DNA of 38,820 nucleotides from Chrysophaeum taylorii (lineage: Eukaryota; Sar; Pelagophyceae; Pelagomonadales; Pelagomonadaceae), in assembly GCA_029834535.1 (NCBI GenBank), contig JAQMWT010000257.1, positions 1 through 38,820 on the forward strand, written 5' to 3'. The notes beneath the pieces were generated by a model. It was not told the DNA's origin and made no database searches. It saw only the letters and a program-made list of their open reading frames with translations. Every line of letters starts with the position of its first letter. Position 1 is the stretch's first letter. Below, piece after piece: positions 1 to 9,945 of the stretch. The position numbers and the translations under genes are program-made.

Positions 1-1152
1 TGAGAAATGACTTGTGTTTGTCACTTTGGTTGCGATGCACGAGAACTGGGGTAAAACCCGAATCGTCGAGAACAACCTCTAGGCGATCCTTTCGCTTGGG
101 CATCGGAATGCTACCATCCGGCGGACGTGGCCGGTTGAGGAACGAAAAATCCTGTTCAGGTGTCTCGTCGCTGACGGGACTTGGATCAGCAGCGGAGGTT
201 GGATCCGGTTCTTTGTGCTCGTCGTCATCGTCGGGTTTGTCATCCTGGTCGTCATCTCGAGTCTCGCCCTCATTTTTCGATTCCTGTCTAGCTTCCGGCA
301 TTTGCTGTTCGCTTATAGCTGGGAGCGGGTCCTCTTGCCGTGCCTCTGTTGGGATCTGCGTGAGTGCTTTTATCCGTTCGATCTCCTTGTTGCGGTTGAC
401 TGGCATGTCTGCATCAACGTGGAAGTCGTTAGAGGTGACGATTTTTCCATATCGCCCCTGATGTACAAGCAGGATAGAGCTATGAACATCACGGATAAAT
501 CGGTCCGTGCCGGGGAGGTTGGGGACGTAATTGTTGCTGTTGAGATAGGAGGCGGAGACGCTGGAGGGTTCCAGCTTGTGACTTTGAGCGTAGACAAAGG
601 TGACAGGCTCGCCAAAGGGAAGGAGCTTCAATAGCGGTGCCATGGGTGACATGATGCGCCGGGGGACGGTGCAAGTCATGTTTGTGCGCGAGGGCAGTCC
701 ATGAGAGCGCTGATTGTCGGCTTGGATCTTATGCAGCAGAGCAAACGGGTGATAATACTCGGCGGCAATAGGCTTTCCTTCGATGCGGACACTGCGCAGG
801 TTGAGGAGGCGAACTACAGTGCCTCGGGTGTTTTCCTTAATGATGTTTTCGGCGAAGTTCCGCTGGTGTAGGTGGCGACCGATGATTTTAAACTGGAGAC
901 CGAGTTGCACCTTGAGCGGGTGGAATGCTTCGGAGCGGGTGGTTGAAAATGCATCGGGCGAGATGATTTCACTTTTACATCGAATTCGACCTTAATCACA
1001 TTGACCACGTAGAGGATGCCAGCCAGAACGTCCTGCGCGTCTAGTTTCCTCAGGAAGTACACCCATTTGTGTGCTGAGATAATACACACAAAATGCATGA
1101 TGTAACGAAAGCCACCATAGCATTTGGTAATGCTCGGGTATGATACATTCAT
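1..1152 (-). pseudogene. copia-type integrase and integrase-RT linker, 5' end at 1152, cut by window edge
   Basis: Read on the minus strand, 1152 down to about 990 encodes an integrase-core-like stretch (GGFRYIM, then HKWVYFLRK and a spaced DVLAGI helix). After a frameshift near 990 a second frame stays open to base 1, about 330 codons. That frame holds HLHQRNFAEN, which resembles the catalytic-Glu region of retroviral-type integrases, and LLKLLPFGEPVTFVY, the usual integrase C-terminal 'FG' segment of copia pol. A Glu/Asp/Pro-rich linker (about 330-100) follows and then a basic stretch near the edge. RT would lie off the left edge. The expected first catalytic Asp appears to be Asn near the start. 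The sequence differs from the two copia elements further right, so it is another family. It is joined head to head with a plus-strand copia fragment at about 1153. Inactive. Confidence 0.6.
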
Positions 1153-2324
1153 AGTGAGCTCTTTTCACAAGATGACCTTCGTCTCACTCGATGTCCTAAT
1201 CAACCTCATCCTCGCCGTAAAACCAATCTTCAAGCTGTACAAGCTCGCATTGCGTCGCCGACGATCGCTGCTTATAAGCAAGCTGGTGGTACGCTCGCCG
1301 ATTTTAAGTGTGATTTGTCCAAGCAATACATCACATTCTTCGACCCCACCCTCCACTCCATACATGCTGCTAATGGCATCCACTGGATGGCTATGCCTTC
1401 CTTCAGAGAGGGAATTTTTAAAAAAACCCTTCATCATCACGTTCACCAAGCGCTATTGCAATCTTCTTCACGCTCATCTTCTGGTGTGTGTCAAGGCCGT
1501 CACATCCATCCATCGGCTGCCACACCAGTTCACCATCTTGATGACCCCAACCTCTCGGATTTCCACTTACCTCGTGCTCTTGTTCATTTAATCACTGAAT
1601 ACGCCCAAGCATTTCAAGTTCCTCCCGCTCAATACGCGTACGCTCTGCTAACGCCCCATGGCATAATGGCACACAATGAAGCCCCCTATAGAGCTTCAGA
1701 GCCCCACCTCTCCGACATCGAGGACTACATCACCGTGCAGGCTCACTATATTGAGGCTCACCTCCACGCTGGTCCTCTACTTGTAGTTCAACTAGTCGAA
1801 ATTCCTGAGCATACTCCCGCTCACTCAGATGCTGATTCTTATGAGATCACCTATTTAACCCAAGATCAAGATCCTAGCACCGTCGGTCCTGATGAATACA
1901 AGATCCAAGTTAAAGACATCAAGATCGATGAGTATGAGCTAACCCGCCTATAAGGTCTCTCAGACGCTGATCGCAAGGCCTACATTTCCGCGATTTCCAA
2001 GGAGATCTTCGACATTGTTAAGTTCGGCTGCTTCAAGTTGTCGCTGCCAATGGCCAACTCCAAGCCCATGATACCCGGCTGGTGTTACGTATAAAGACCA
2101 ACGCCGCCGGCGCGTATCTCAAGCACAAGGCAAGGTTGGTACTAAGGGGGTTTCTCGCTTCCCTCGGTACCGACTTCTTCAACACGTTCAGCCCGATGGC
2201 GCAGCTCACCGGCATCCGTTGTGTCCTCGCTCTAGCTGCGCATCTTCGGCTTCCCGTCTATCATATAGACGTACCCAACGCGTTCGTCCAAGCCCCCCTC
2301 GACTCTCACGTCTATGTCAAGTTA
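1153..2324 (+). pseudogene. copia RT N-terminal half, truncated fragment (copia A)
   Basis: This stretch aligns at protein level with 13530-14660 of copia 1, from the linker segment ending LADFKCDLSKQYITF through DEYKIQVKDIKIDEYEL to the RT fingers/palm. RT landmarks are KARLVLRGFLASLGTDFF, FSPMAQLTGIR and the first-catalytic-Asp motif YHIDVPNAFVQAP. A stop (TAA near 1951) and a frameshift near 2065 break the frame. It ends abruptly after SHVYVKL, where the end of element B begins at 2325, so the rest of RT and RNase H is absent. It is very close to copia 1 in sequence, hence probably the same or a sister family. Confidence 0.8.
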
Positions 2325-2663
2325 TAGAACAGTAAAAATCACTGTGCCTCTGGTAGAGAATGGTGGCAGTGGTAGTGCCACTCTTGTTGCCCTGTCTCTA
2401 ACGACACAAAGAGCAGCACGGTGTTCGACACAGCGATTTTGGCGTGTTTAGGTGTGAGTGTGAGACTAGGGGGGGGTCCTAACCCTAACGATTGTCCGAG
2501 AAACCTACATTTGGGATTTTGCAGCATTGTAGGCTCAACGTCAATTAGCCGAACGCGGCATATATTGTTAGATTTAGGCGGAGGTTTGGGGGGAGTGTTA
2601 GGGGATACAGTGAATGACCTCATCCATCCTCGGACCCTAAATGGAGTTTTATTTATATCTCTA
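2325..2663 (-). repeat. LTR-like terminal repeat of element B, long version (339 bp)
   Basis: In minus-strand orientation it starts TAGAGATA and ends ACTGTTCTA, matching the 186-bp repeats at 18559-18744 and 26602-26787. It is about 150 bp longer: after the shared 'CCATTTAGGGT' it carries an internal segment (about 2485-2640) missing from both repeats of the plus-strand copy. It includes a C-run and a stretch rich in CTCACACTCACAC. The terminus is not the TG...CA usual for LTRs. Confidence 0.75.
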
Positions 2664-3101
2664 CGCCCTCGCAGATTGAACTCGGCGATGAGCGAAATCT
2701 GGGACAAACAAAACAAAATGTATGGCCAGAGACAAATAGACGTTGGGCTGTGAGGCGGCGTGGAAGGAAAAGTGTGCGAAATGCATGAGAGAGAAAGAGT
2801 AGAGCGAAATAACAGGTACGTGTGAGTGAGAAAGGAGAAAGAGCGCGAAGTCGAATATGGAAGAGGTTGAGAGGGGAAGCAAAATGAAAAGGATATTGCA
2901 AGAAGAGGCGAATGCTCAAAGAAAAGAAAAGGCATCGATCGTAAGGAAGAAGATAAGTGGATGAAGATGCTAGGAGGATACGTGGAGGAAAATGCGGGGT
3001 GGGCTAATGGCGAAGTATGGCGAATTCTGTTCGAGAGATCAGATCATCATCTTGTTCAGTGACTGATGAGATAGGGGATGGTGCGTGCCGGTGGATAAAT
3101 C
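2664..3101 (-). other. noncoding 3' region of B; strong purine/pyrimidine strand asymmetry
   Basis: No gene is supported here. On the plus strand about 2760-2960 is almost all purine (AGAGAGAAAGAG, GGAGAAAGAG, AAAGAAAAGAAAAGG and similar), so the B sense strand is pyrimidine-rich just upstream of its 3' terminal repeat. The same region in the plus-strand copy (26320-26601) is shorter because about 160 bp between 'TTTATTTTG' and 'CCAGACATTTG' is deleted there. Confidence 0.6.
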
Positions 3102-5775
3102 CTAAGTGGCTGGGGGATCCTCGTAGTAGAGCGGGTGGTCTAACTGATAACAACAGTAGGGATCAGGGGCCCGGCAGTCGGGAATTGTGCAGCAGACCAA
3201 TGATTGATCGAAAGGCGAATAGTGAGAGTGGCCGTAGGGATGAGATTCTATTGTGACTAATGTTGGGCTAGTACAGGTGTGGCGATGTGACTGAGCGCCA
3301 GCGTTATCCCATGAAGAGATATGACCATTCAACCAAATCGGTTTCGACGTGGTAAGGTGATCGTCGTAATGATAGCGAGTAAGGCGGAGCTGTTCCTTGA
3401 AGATGAGAGAACCAGAATTGCCTGTCACATACGTGTCGAAGCTGTCGTCCTGAGTGTAGCGTGGGACAGCTGAAGCTAAACTATGAGCATGTAAAGTAAT
3501 ATGCGGATAATCGGAGCGCGGTGAGGATATCGGGATAAAGTTGTCTGGGATTGGCCATAAATCAAAACTCCAAATTTGCTGTAGACGTGGAGTTGTAGTC
3601 TCGTGTAAGTCGCCAGTGGCTATCATCGAAAGATGATTGGGCTGAGACTGGGGTTTGCGAGTGTATCGCGTATGATGGTGGATACAGGCGTGTGTCCTGT
3701 GCTGAAAAGTCGGTGTCCTGTGAAGAAAATGCAGAAGAGTCGGGCAACGGAAGAAAATGCCAGAAGGCGATGGACTGCTTGAAGATATTGTCCGTGCCAG
3801 GGGAAGAGTTGACTTGGAATGTATGGTCAAAGTCGCATCTTCCGTGTTCTATTTGGCAAAGTAATCCGGAACTGTGACAATCGACTGACCCAGTATTCAT
3901 TTCATGCCCGGAGTCGTTTTCACCAGAATCAAACTTCCCTTGATGTACAAACGCGAGGGAGCGTGGTGCATCCCTGGTGAATCGCGAAGTGACTGAAAGG
4001 TGAGACATTCGACAGGAAGGTGTTGTCGATATGCGAGAGCTGTACAGTATATAACGTGTAGGAAGAGTATGTTTCAAGAGAGGATGAATCTGTGGACGGG
4101 GGATGTCCGAAGAATGAACATGATGTGAGGTGATGTCCATAATGCGAGAACTGTCCGACAATGAGTCATGCGAGACTGTGGCTAGCAGCGAGTGTGTGGG
4201 AATGAAGAAGTAGATAGGCATGGCAGTTAATTTCCCTTGATTCGTAACACAACTGGGTGGGGCTAGCGGTGTGCGGCAGAGCGCGTGTCCAACCGGCGGA
4301 GATTGGGAGTTATCCTCGCGGGTGCTACGGAAAGTGTCGACTGGGTGCGAATCGCAATGGCGGCTGTTGGGCTCAGAGTTCTGCAAGATGGAACCTGCAG
4401 TGCGAACGGAGAGGAGCGAACCGGGTGCGTCATAAGAGCGTAATACGCGAGTGTAGTCTGAGCTGTGTCCGAAGCATGATTCTGATAGTAATGTCGACAG
4501 ATGCGAGATATGATCAGAACTGGACGAGGATTTCGCGTGAAGTTGTGTTGTAACCGAACCGTAGTGGTGCAGAGCTTCAACGTCAACCATGGTGCAGGGA
4601 GGGACGTGAAAAGATGTGAGCAAAGGACTCTGAGTGCGGCTATCATTTGGTGGCGGGCATTTCTTGCGCGAGACTGGTGATAACTGCGACGTTTGGCTTT
4701 GGCGTGACAGAACTTCGTTTGCATATGATAGCGTGCAGGATAAAATCGAGCGAGCTGAAACTTGGGAGGTGTGACCTGCAAGAGACTGACGGAAGAGCGT
4801 CGGAGGCTCCGAATTGTATTGATGATGGAACTTAGTGTCATCACAAATCGTCGGGGGTTTGGTCGTCGGGAGTCGCGTTGAAGCTTGTAGGAACGACGAC
4901 TGCTCATCAGGACTTGGCGTGTGACAGAGGTCCTTAGAAAGAGGGACTTCGGTACGTGCCTTGAAGTGAGTTCCGATGTAGCCAGAGTCGCCATCGGAGG
5001 CATGACTGATACGAATCGAACCGAATCTTGTCGTCGGCGGAAAACTAATGCGCCCTCGTAATTCGAACTGGGTGAAATCTTCGAATTGCCGGTGAGACGG
5101 AGAGACCATGGTTGCGGAATGAGCGCAGAGCCGGGCGGCGGTCGGAGGAGGCGCTTCAGCGGTGGCAGAGACGACAGTGTTCTGCTTATCCTGAATTAAA
5201 AGGTGTTCGGGCATCGTACTGTGCCACAAGCGAGCGTGCGTCTCAGTTGACTGTGAGTGTACCATGGGTATGGCGCAATGTTTGTAGTCTAAACCGAGAG
5301 GGGCGGTGAGCGTGCCGTCGCGAGTGCATTGTGGCCTGTGCGGTGTCTGGGCTTTAATCGGAATATGACATATGACGTCATACACAGCGATGGGAGCTGA
5401 ATCATACGTGATGGGAGTGGCTAGTAGTGCCGGGAGCAGCATGTCGGGGGTAGCGCTCAGAGATGAGGGTGGAACGCAGTCCACTTCTATATTGGTTGCC
5501 GTGTGTCGCGGTACTATGAGCGTAAACAAATGACATGAAGTAAATGCTTGTGTCCTAAACGAGAATGTGGTTATAGTCGCATGGGAAGGTTGCATTTTGT
5601 ATCTGCTGCAGTCAAAAGCTTTGGAGGAAACCAATGGAGAAACCACGAGCACATGGGTGGCGTCTGGTGGCCAAAGTTCCTGTGGGAGTGGTTGAGGTGA
5701 CTCCAAAGTAGGATTCCTTCTTGGGTATGACTCAAGCGTTGCCTTGAGTTCATGCTCGAGATCATAGTCGTCCAT
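3102..5775 (-). pseudogene. element B ORF2, C-terminal two thirds, unknown function
   Basis: From 5775 a 737-codon frame stays open to 3562. The remaining C-terminal part continues in another frame from about 3600 to a stop at 3102 (ending HPLYYEDPPAT). The protein matches the product of 22232-26319 throughout, with many amino-acid replacements, so the frame survived considerable divergence. The translation is rich in Ser, Thr, Pro and His, and has no membrane segment, zinc finger or polymerase/integrase motif that I recognise. The ATG at 5775 (MDDYDLEHEL) is internal in the other copy, so it need not be the true start. It may be a structural or accessory protein of a non-autonomous retroelement. 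Confidence 0.55.
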
Positions 5776-5787
5776 TATATGACTTGA
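5776..5787. repeat. target-site duplication, left copy (12 bp)
   Basis: TATATGACTTGA here is repeated exactly at 6183-6194, directly flanking the SINE-like insertion. The uninterrupted sequence in the other copy of B (about 23584-23597, reverse complement) has this site once, with one mismatch. Confidence 0.9.
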
Positions 5788-6182
5788 ACTAACTAACTAA
5801 CTAACTTCAGACTTCTCCCGAGCATGGGAGCCAGGCCGGACCGGCAGGAGCCGGTACGGAATCACAGAGGAAAATCACGCAGTTGGGGCAGAGGCGAGGG
5901 ACGAGGACGGACTTGTTGATGGTGTACCGCCACTGCGCGCGGTCTTATGCGAGGTCGTGCAAAAGCGTCGCAGGCCGCGGACGTGTTGGTCCACGAACAA
6001 TCGACCTGTCCGTCGCGTTCTGCCCAACCGAGCGAACCCCATCCCAGCGCGGACTTTCCGGGTGCTAACCGGCCAGCCCGGGAGGCGAGCAGGCACCGTC
6101 TCACTCCGGGACGGCCGGGGCCGCCGCAGGGAGCAAGCGTGTTAGGCGCCGTCCTCCATCGCAACCAACGGTTAGCGATCGC
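5788..6182 (-). mobile_element. SINE/LINE-like retroposon copy 1, (TTAG)n tail
   Basis: This is a 395-bp insertion inside element B with a 12-bp target duplication. In minus orientation it starts near GATCGCTAACCG, contains GTTGCGATGGAGGACGG, GCCTCCCGGG and GCTCCCATGCTCGGGAG, and ends with GAAGTTAGTTAGTTAGT, a TTAG-repeat tail. Three other copies lie at 6578-6934, 17822-17977 and 35839-36159. A variable-length duplication plus a simple-repeat 3' tail is the signature of target-primed reverse transcription, not of a cut-and-paste transposon. I could not identify convincing pol III boxes, so it may instead be the 3' end of a LINE. Confidence 0.8.
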
Positions 6183-6194
6183 TATATGACTTGA
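6183..6194. repeat. target-site duplication, right copy (12 bp)
   Basis: Exact second copy of TATATGACTTGA from 5776-5787. Confidence 0.9.
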
Positions 6195-6559
6195 GGTGGT
6201 CGCGAATGAGCGATACGTCGACCTGGTGTCAGGGGCGACCGAGGTGGTGCAGTGACCTGACTGGCGGAGGTAGCCGTGCGGGTAAGAATTCAGCGGGTGC
6301 GCGTAACTCTGCAGAGTGCTGACATTGGCTTGTGCCTGATCTGCAGTCGTGCAGGGAGGCGAGATCGTCTGTGCTAATACGGATTGCAGCGACAGGGACG
6401 GGTCATGTGCCTGGGAGGCTGAAAGGCGGCCTTTGTCTTCCAGAGGCGAAGGGAACAAGCAAAGCAGTAGCTTCGTCTCGTCGTGATCAGATAGGCGCAA
6501 TGAGCTTGTGGGCGTGATCGTGGTGCGCTTACCTGTATCTTCACGATGTACCTGTGTGT
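6183..6559 (-). pseudogene. element B ORF2, middle segment upstream of the nested SINE
   Basis: Reverse complement of this stretch matches 23215-23597 in the plus-strand copy, with shared peptides such as TGKRTTIT, LSDHDETKL, SQ(A)-DPSLSLQSVLAQT and ADQAQANVSTLQSYA. It is the same reading frame as the 3102-5775 part before the SINE split them. Homology to B stops near 6559, just before the second SINE-like copy. Confidence 0.75.
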
Positions 6560-6577
6560 GGGATATTTCCCTTACCC

Positions 6578-6934
6578 TGATCGCCGACTGCGGTTGCGAT
6601 GGAGGACGGTGCCTCATGAATCCTGAGCCTTGCCAGGGCATCCGCCCTCCCGGCGTAGGTTGGCACCTATTCGCCTCCCGGGCGGGCCGGTTGGCAGCCG
6701 GAACGTTCGCAGTGGGACGGGGTATGGCCGGGGGCGAAGACGGAAGGTTATCGACGAGTTGGTTGTCAGTCACATCGCGGTCTCCTCGTCGCATGGCGAC
6801 AAGCTTGATGGTCACTCTCCGCCGACCGACCTTTCGGCGCTCCTCGTCTACAGGCCCGTGATTCCGGACTGGTTCCTGTCGGTCCGGCCTGGCTCCCATG
6901 CTCGGGAGAGGTCTGAAGTTAGTTAGTTAGTTAG
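6578..6934 (+). mobile_element. SINE/LINE-like retroposon copy 2, plus orientation
   Basis: It starts near TGATCGCCGACTGCGGTTGCGATGG, the same 5' end as copy 1. It shares GCCTCCCGGGCGGGCCGGTT and the 3' part from CCGTGATTCCGGACTGG to the GAAGTTAGTTAGTTAGTTAG tail, with a divergent middle. Two copies starting at the same place suggest a defined full-length unit of about 360-395 bp. No target duplication is visible: the left side is the broken end of B and the right side is the 5' region of copia 1, so recombination or deletion probably occurred here. Confidence 0.75.
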
Positions 6935-6980
6935 AATATGTCTATCAATCCTATAACCTATTTTTTAATAGGTCACAACC

Positions 6981-7151
6981 ATGTCAAAACAAAAACCAAT
7001 ATCCATTACGGATATCTACAAACAAGAACAAATCCTCGTTGATAAAATCAACGCTGGATTGCGTTTCCAAGACAACTCAACCAAGAAAGGGGGGACACGT
7101 TTAACATCCTCATTTAATTCAGGACGAACGAGATTGTACGACTCTTGGTAG
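6981..7151 (+). pseudogene. gag N-terminus of copia 1, truncated by an inverted duplication
   Basis: An ATG at 6981 opens a 56-codon frame beginning MSKQKPISITDIYKQEQ. The first 38 or so residues look like a genuine gag start (mixed charged helix, no signal peptide). From 7093 the frame runs into inverted gag sequence and stops at 7149-7151. The leader before the ATG has TTTTTTAATAGGTCACAACC. The original continuation is the gag frame that resumes in the hairpin loop at about 7316. Confidence 0.6.
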
Positions 7152-7649
7152 TAAAGTCGTTCGAGATTATTACGAGCATCAACTGATCGTTGATGTGATG
7201 AATTGACGTGCCAAGTTTTAAGATGATCAGGCAAGGCATCTTCATCAGGTAAGTGTAAATCATTTACTTGTTCAGCTTTCCATTGAGCGAAGATGATATC
7301 AGCCTCTTGTTCAAGTTACAAATTGAGGTGCTTCGCAGGCATATGACAAGTCCATACGTGGACGCGTTATGCTGCTTCGATTCGTACGAAGCTTACACCC
7401 GGAATGCTCCGGAGTATAACCAACTTCTTGAACAAGAAGCTGATATCATCTTCGCTCAATGGAAAGCTGAACAAGTAAATGATTTACACTTACCTGATGA
7501 AGATGCCTTGCCTGATCATCTTAAAACTTGGCACGTCAATTCATCACATCAACTATCAGTTGATGCTCGTAGTAATCTCGAACGACTTTACTACCAAGAG
7601 TCATACAATCTCGTTCGTCCTGAATTAAATGAGGATGTTAAACGTGTCC
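7093..7649. repeat. inverted duplication in gag: 223-bp arms, 111-bp loop
   Basis: The left arm 7093-7315 is the reverse complement of 7427-7649 with only a few mismatches; the loop is 7316-7426. The right arm lies in the native gag reading frame and the left arm is a mirrored copy of it. The left arm therefore shows a minus-strand frame encoding the same peptide (LPDHLKTWHVNSSHQ). A transcript across it would fold into a long hairpin. This is most easily made by template switching during reverse transcription. Confidence 0.9.
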
Positions 7650-9183
7650 TCACTTTTTTACATACCCGACTCCCTAAATCACTTGTGTATGATTCATCTC
7701 TAACTAACATATCCTTTACAGGTCTCTCTAATGCCGATTGGATCGAACACTGCGAAACTTATGCTGGTTTCTTGTACACATTCTTTAATTTGGAATCACA
7801 AGAACGTCCCGCACTCGCTATGTGGCCTCAATTAAAGAAAATATATGCACTTGCTGCACATCCTAATAAACTACGTGCAGTAATGCTTTTAGCTTACCAT
7901 TACTATGAGACAGTGTCTTGTACAGATGTCTCTGAGCTTAAATCTCAGTTTAATCGAATGTCTTTAAATGTTAATTGGTAGCCCATGTATTTGTCGAACA
8001 ACTCCTTGCTTTCCAATCTCAGGCAAAGCAATTAAATAATGATGAAGCATCAATCCAATTTAATGATTCCATAATCACTCTTAAAGCTCATGAGGAGATC
8101 TATCGTCTATATGCTAATCCCTCGGATCACGAGCGCTATTCTCAATCTTTATTGGAATATTGTAAACTCTACGAGACACGCTCTGGGAACAACTCGACTC
8201 ACGATCCTGAAGTATTAAAGCTAGTTGATCCTAAGGACGTTCGTCCGTTATTGGAGTTCTTGTTAAGGATATATAATGAAACAATGTTTTCCTCTAACCG
8301 ACGCTTGGATAAACCCGCTTCATGGATTCCATACATCCCTGGTACTACCGCTACCAAGCCACCCAAGGTATTATTGATGGATACTATTCATCAATCCCAC
8401 GCCTCTCTAAACAATGCTTACTCATTGTTAGCTACTGTGGCTGGTCAATCTGGCTTCAACGCTCGTAAGCTTCGTAATGCAAAAGATAAAGCATCGACAA
8501 TTTCACCTCGAGACACGTCGTACTATCGTCCACCTTCAAATTATAACGTCAAAGGTACCAGTTTCGATCGTCCTGTATACTCACACTCCTCTAACCGTAA
8601 TGCACGCTCCAATATGTCTCTTATGGACCGGGCTACTTATCAAGTTGATCGTCTTCGCCACCTGTTTGGTAAATTACAGGAAGCGAATCCCAACCCCTCT
8701 ACCGAGTCTAACATGGTACAGGACGAAATGAAAAGCTTACTGAGTACCCTCTGGACAACCGCTTCTCGAGCTTCGACACAGTCTTTAGATCCGGATGAAG
8801 CCACCCAAGTTCATCTCTGCTTATCTCGAGTTGATACTATGTCCAATACCATAGTGAACCTCTTAGAAGCCGATAAGGAATCTCGTGTTTTAGAAGAAAA
8901 GCATCAAGCTGAAACATCTGCTCCTGAAGCGCCCCCCAGTGATGCGGAGCAGAGGGGGGCCGCTGAAACAGAGAAAATGTTTCACACTTTCCTGTCCATT
9001 AAAGATGATAAAATCGATAACATCCCTCAGCCGCTATTGCAGCACATAAACGCTAAAGCTCAGAATGCTATCGTTCGTCGTCAAGCTTGGGAAACTTCCT
9101 CGCACTCCGAGCTCCCCAATAATCTACTCAACGAAGATAATGAAGATGGCACAGATCTTCCTGTGTTGCTACCAAAACTATAG
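7316..9183 (+). pseudogene. gag of copia 1 (body)
   Basis: Two overlapping frames, about 7316-7981 and 7975-9183, form one gag-like protein broken by a frameshift near 7975. It is helical and charged, with no clear CCHC zinc knuckle. It aligns with the gag pieces of copia 2: YYQESYNLVRPELNEDVK with YVNEVRAIRPEINDRLE, then FDRPVYSHSS...SLMDRATYQ with NDRPVYARTFDRPSLSD, then VQDEMKSLLSTLW with LQDKINRLFETLL. Near its end it carries APPSDAEQRGAAE, a copy of the repeated candidate cleavage motif. A TAG at 9181-9183 separates it from the protease frame. That stop is not conserved in copia 2. Confidence 0.75.
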
Positions 9184-9945
9184 AATGGTTTTACACTCGT
9201 CGTTGTGCCTTCCGAACAAACGCAAAGTTTCATGACACAGTACGTGTTTGGTCAAAGCTCAACACATGCTTGTTATGCAACAATGCTCAAACTGTACAAC
9301 GAGTACAATTTGCCGCTAATGACTACTCCAGGATATGCTGACACATGTGCTTCTCAACATGTAATTAACTTTAAACGTTACGCTGATCCTATCCACATCG
9401 TAAAGCTACCCGAGTCCTTATCACCTGCTATCCAGACTGCTACGGATACGCAGAGTATCACACATGCTATGATTATAAGGACTGTCATTCCCGCTCTCCC
9501 AAAGCATCCAAATGTGGGATATGTAAAGCTAGACGTTGCGCTTTTCCTACCCAAGCAAAACGACCATAACGATCCCGATCTGCACATCATCAGCATGACT
9601 CGATGGGGAGAAGACAAACTTGGTATACATCTTTATGGAGTTGAATTTAAAGGACAATCATCTATCCAGAGTAAAATTGATGATAATGTCAAGATTACTT
9701 TGTTCAGACTTAATAACCTGTTGCCTACTCTACCAATTTATTCGCTACAACAAGCAAACGCGCGCAAAATGGAACTTCGCTCACTACAGTTCAGACTATG
9801 TGTTTTTAATGAACAACGCGAAATGCTTAAGCTACATTCCACCCTCATGGAACGCGTAATTTACGTCCCATGGAACAAAACCATCTTGGAGTCAATGCAT
9901 TCGCAGCTGCCTTACATACGCAAGCATTTCCCACCTCCCGTATGA
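9184..9945 (+). pseudogene. retropepsin-type aspartic protease region of copia 1
   Basis: The frame encodes GYADTCASQHVIN, an Asp-(Thr/Ser)-x-Ala-Ser active-site motif as in copia proteases. IQTATDTQS fits the flap/ADG-like segment, and a conserved VGYVKLDVALFLP strand is shared with copia 2. This open frame is undamaged. It ends at a TGA (9943-9945). The same frame continues after the stop into the methyltransferase without further stops for about 95 codons, and copia 2 has a TGA at the homologous place. The protease would release the gag and pol proteins. Confidence 0.7.

Larger units (their letters stand above)
2325..6559 (-). mobile_element. element B, minus-strand copy, 5'-truncated, with nested SINE
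   Basis: Read as reverse complement, this block matches 23215-26787 of the plus-strand copy of B along its whole length: the coding part, the pyrimidine-rich 3' untranslated part and the LTR-like end. The match stops at about 6559, so the upstream half (B-ORF1 and the 5' repeat) is missing. The SINE-like insertion at 5788-6182 interrupts it. The outer end (2325) abuts the copia A RT fragment. No target-site duplication can be tested because the other end is lost. Confidence 0.85.

Noticed and set aside
5862..6899. 345-codon minus-strand open frame
   Set aside because: It reads through two SINE-like copies in opposite orientations and a piece of element B, so it is a chance chimera.
5788..6934. 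A 1.15-kb inverted-repeat DNA transposon bounded by CTAACTAAC...GTTAGTTAG
   Set aside because: The left part alone is flanked by a perfect 12-bp duplication ending at 6194, and element B continues between the two ends. They are two separate retroposon copies in opposite orientation.
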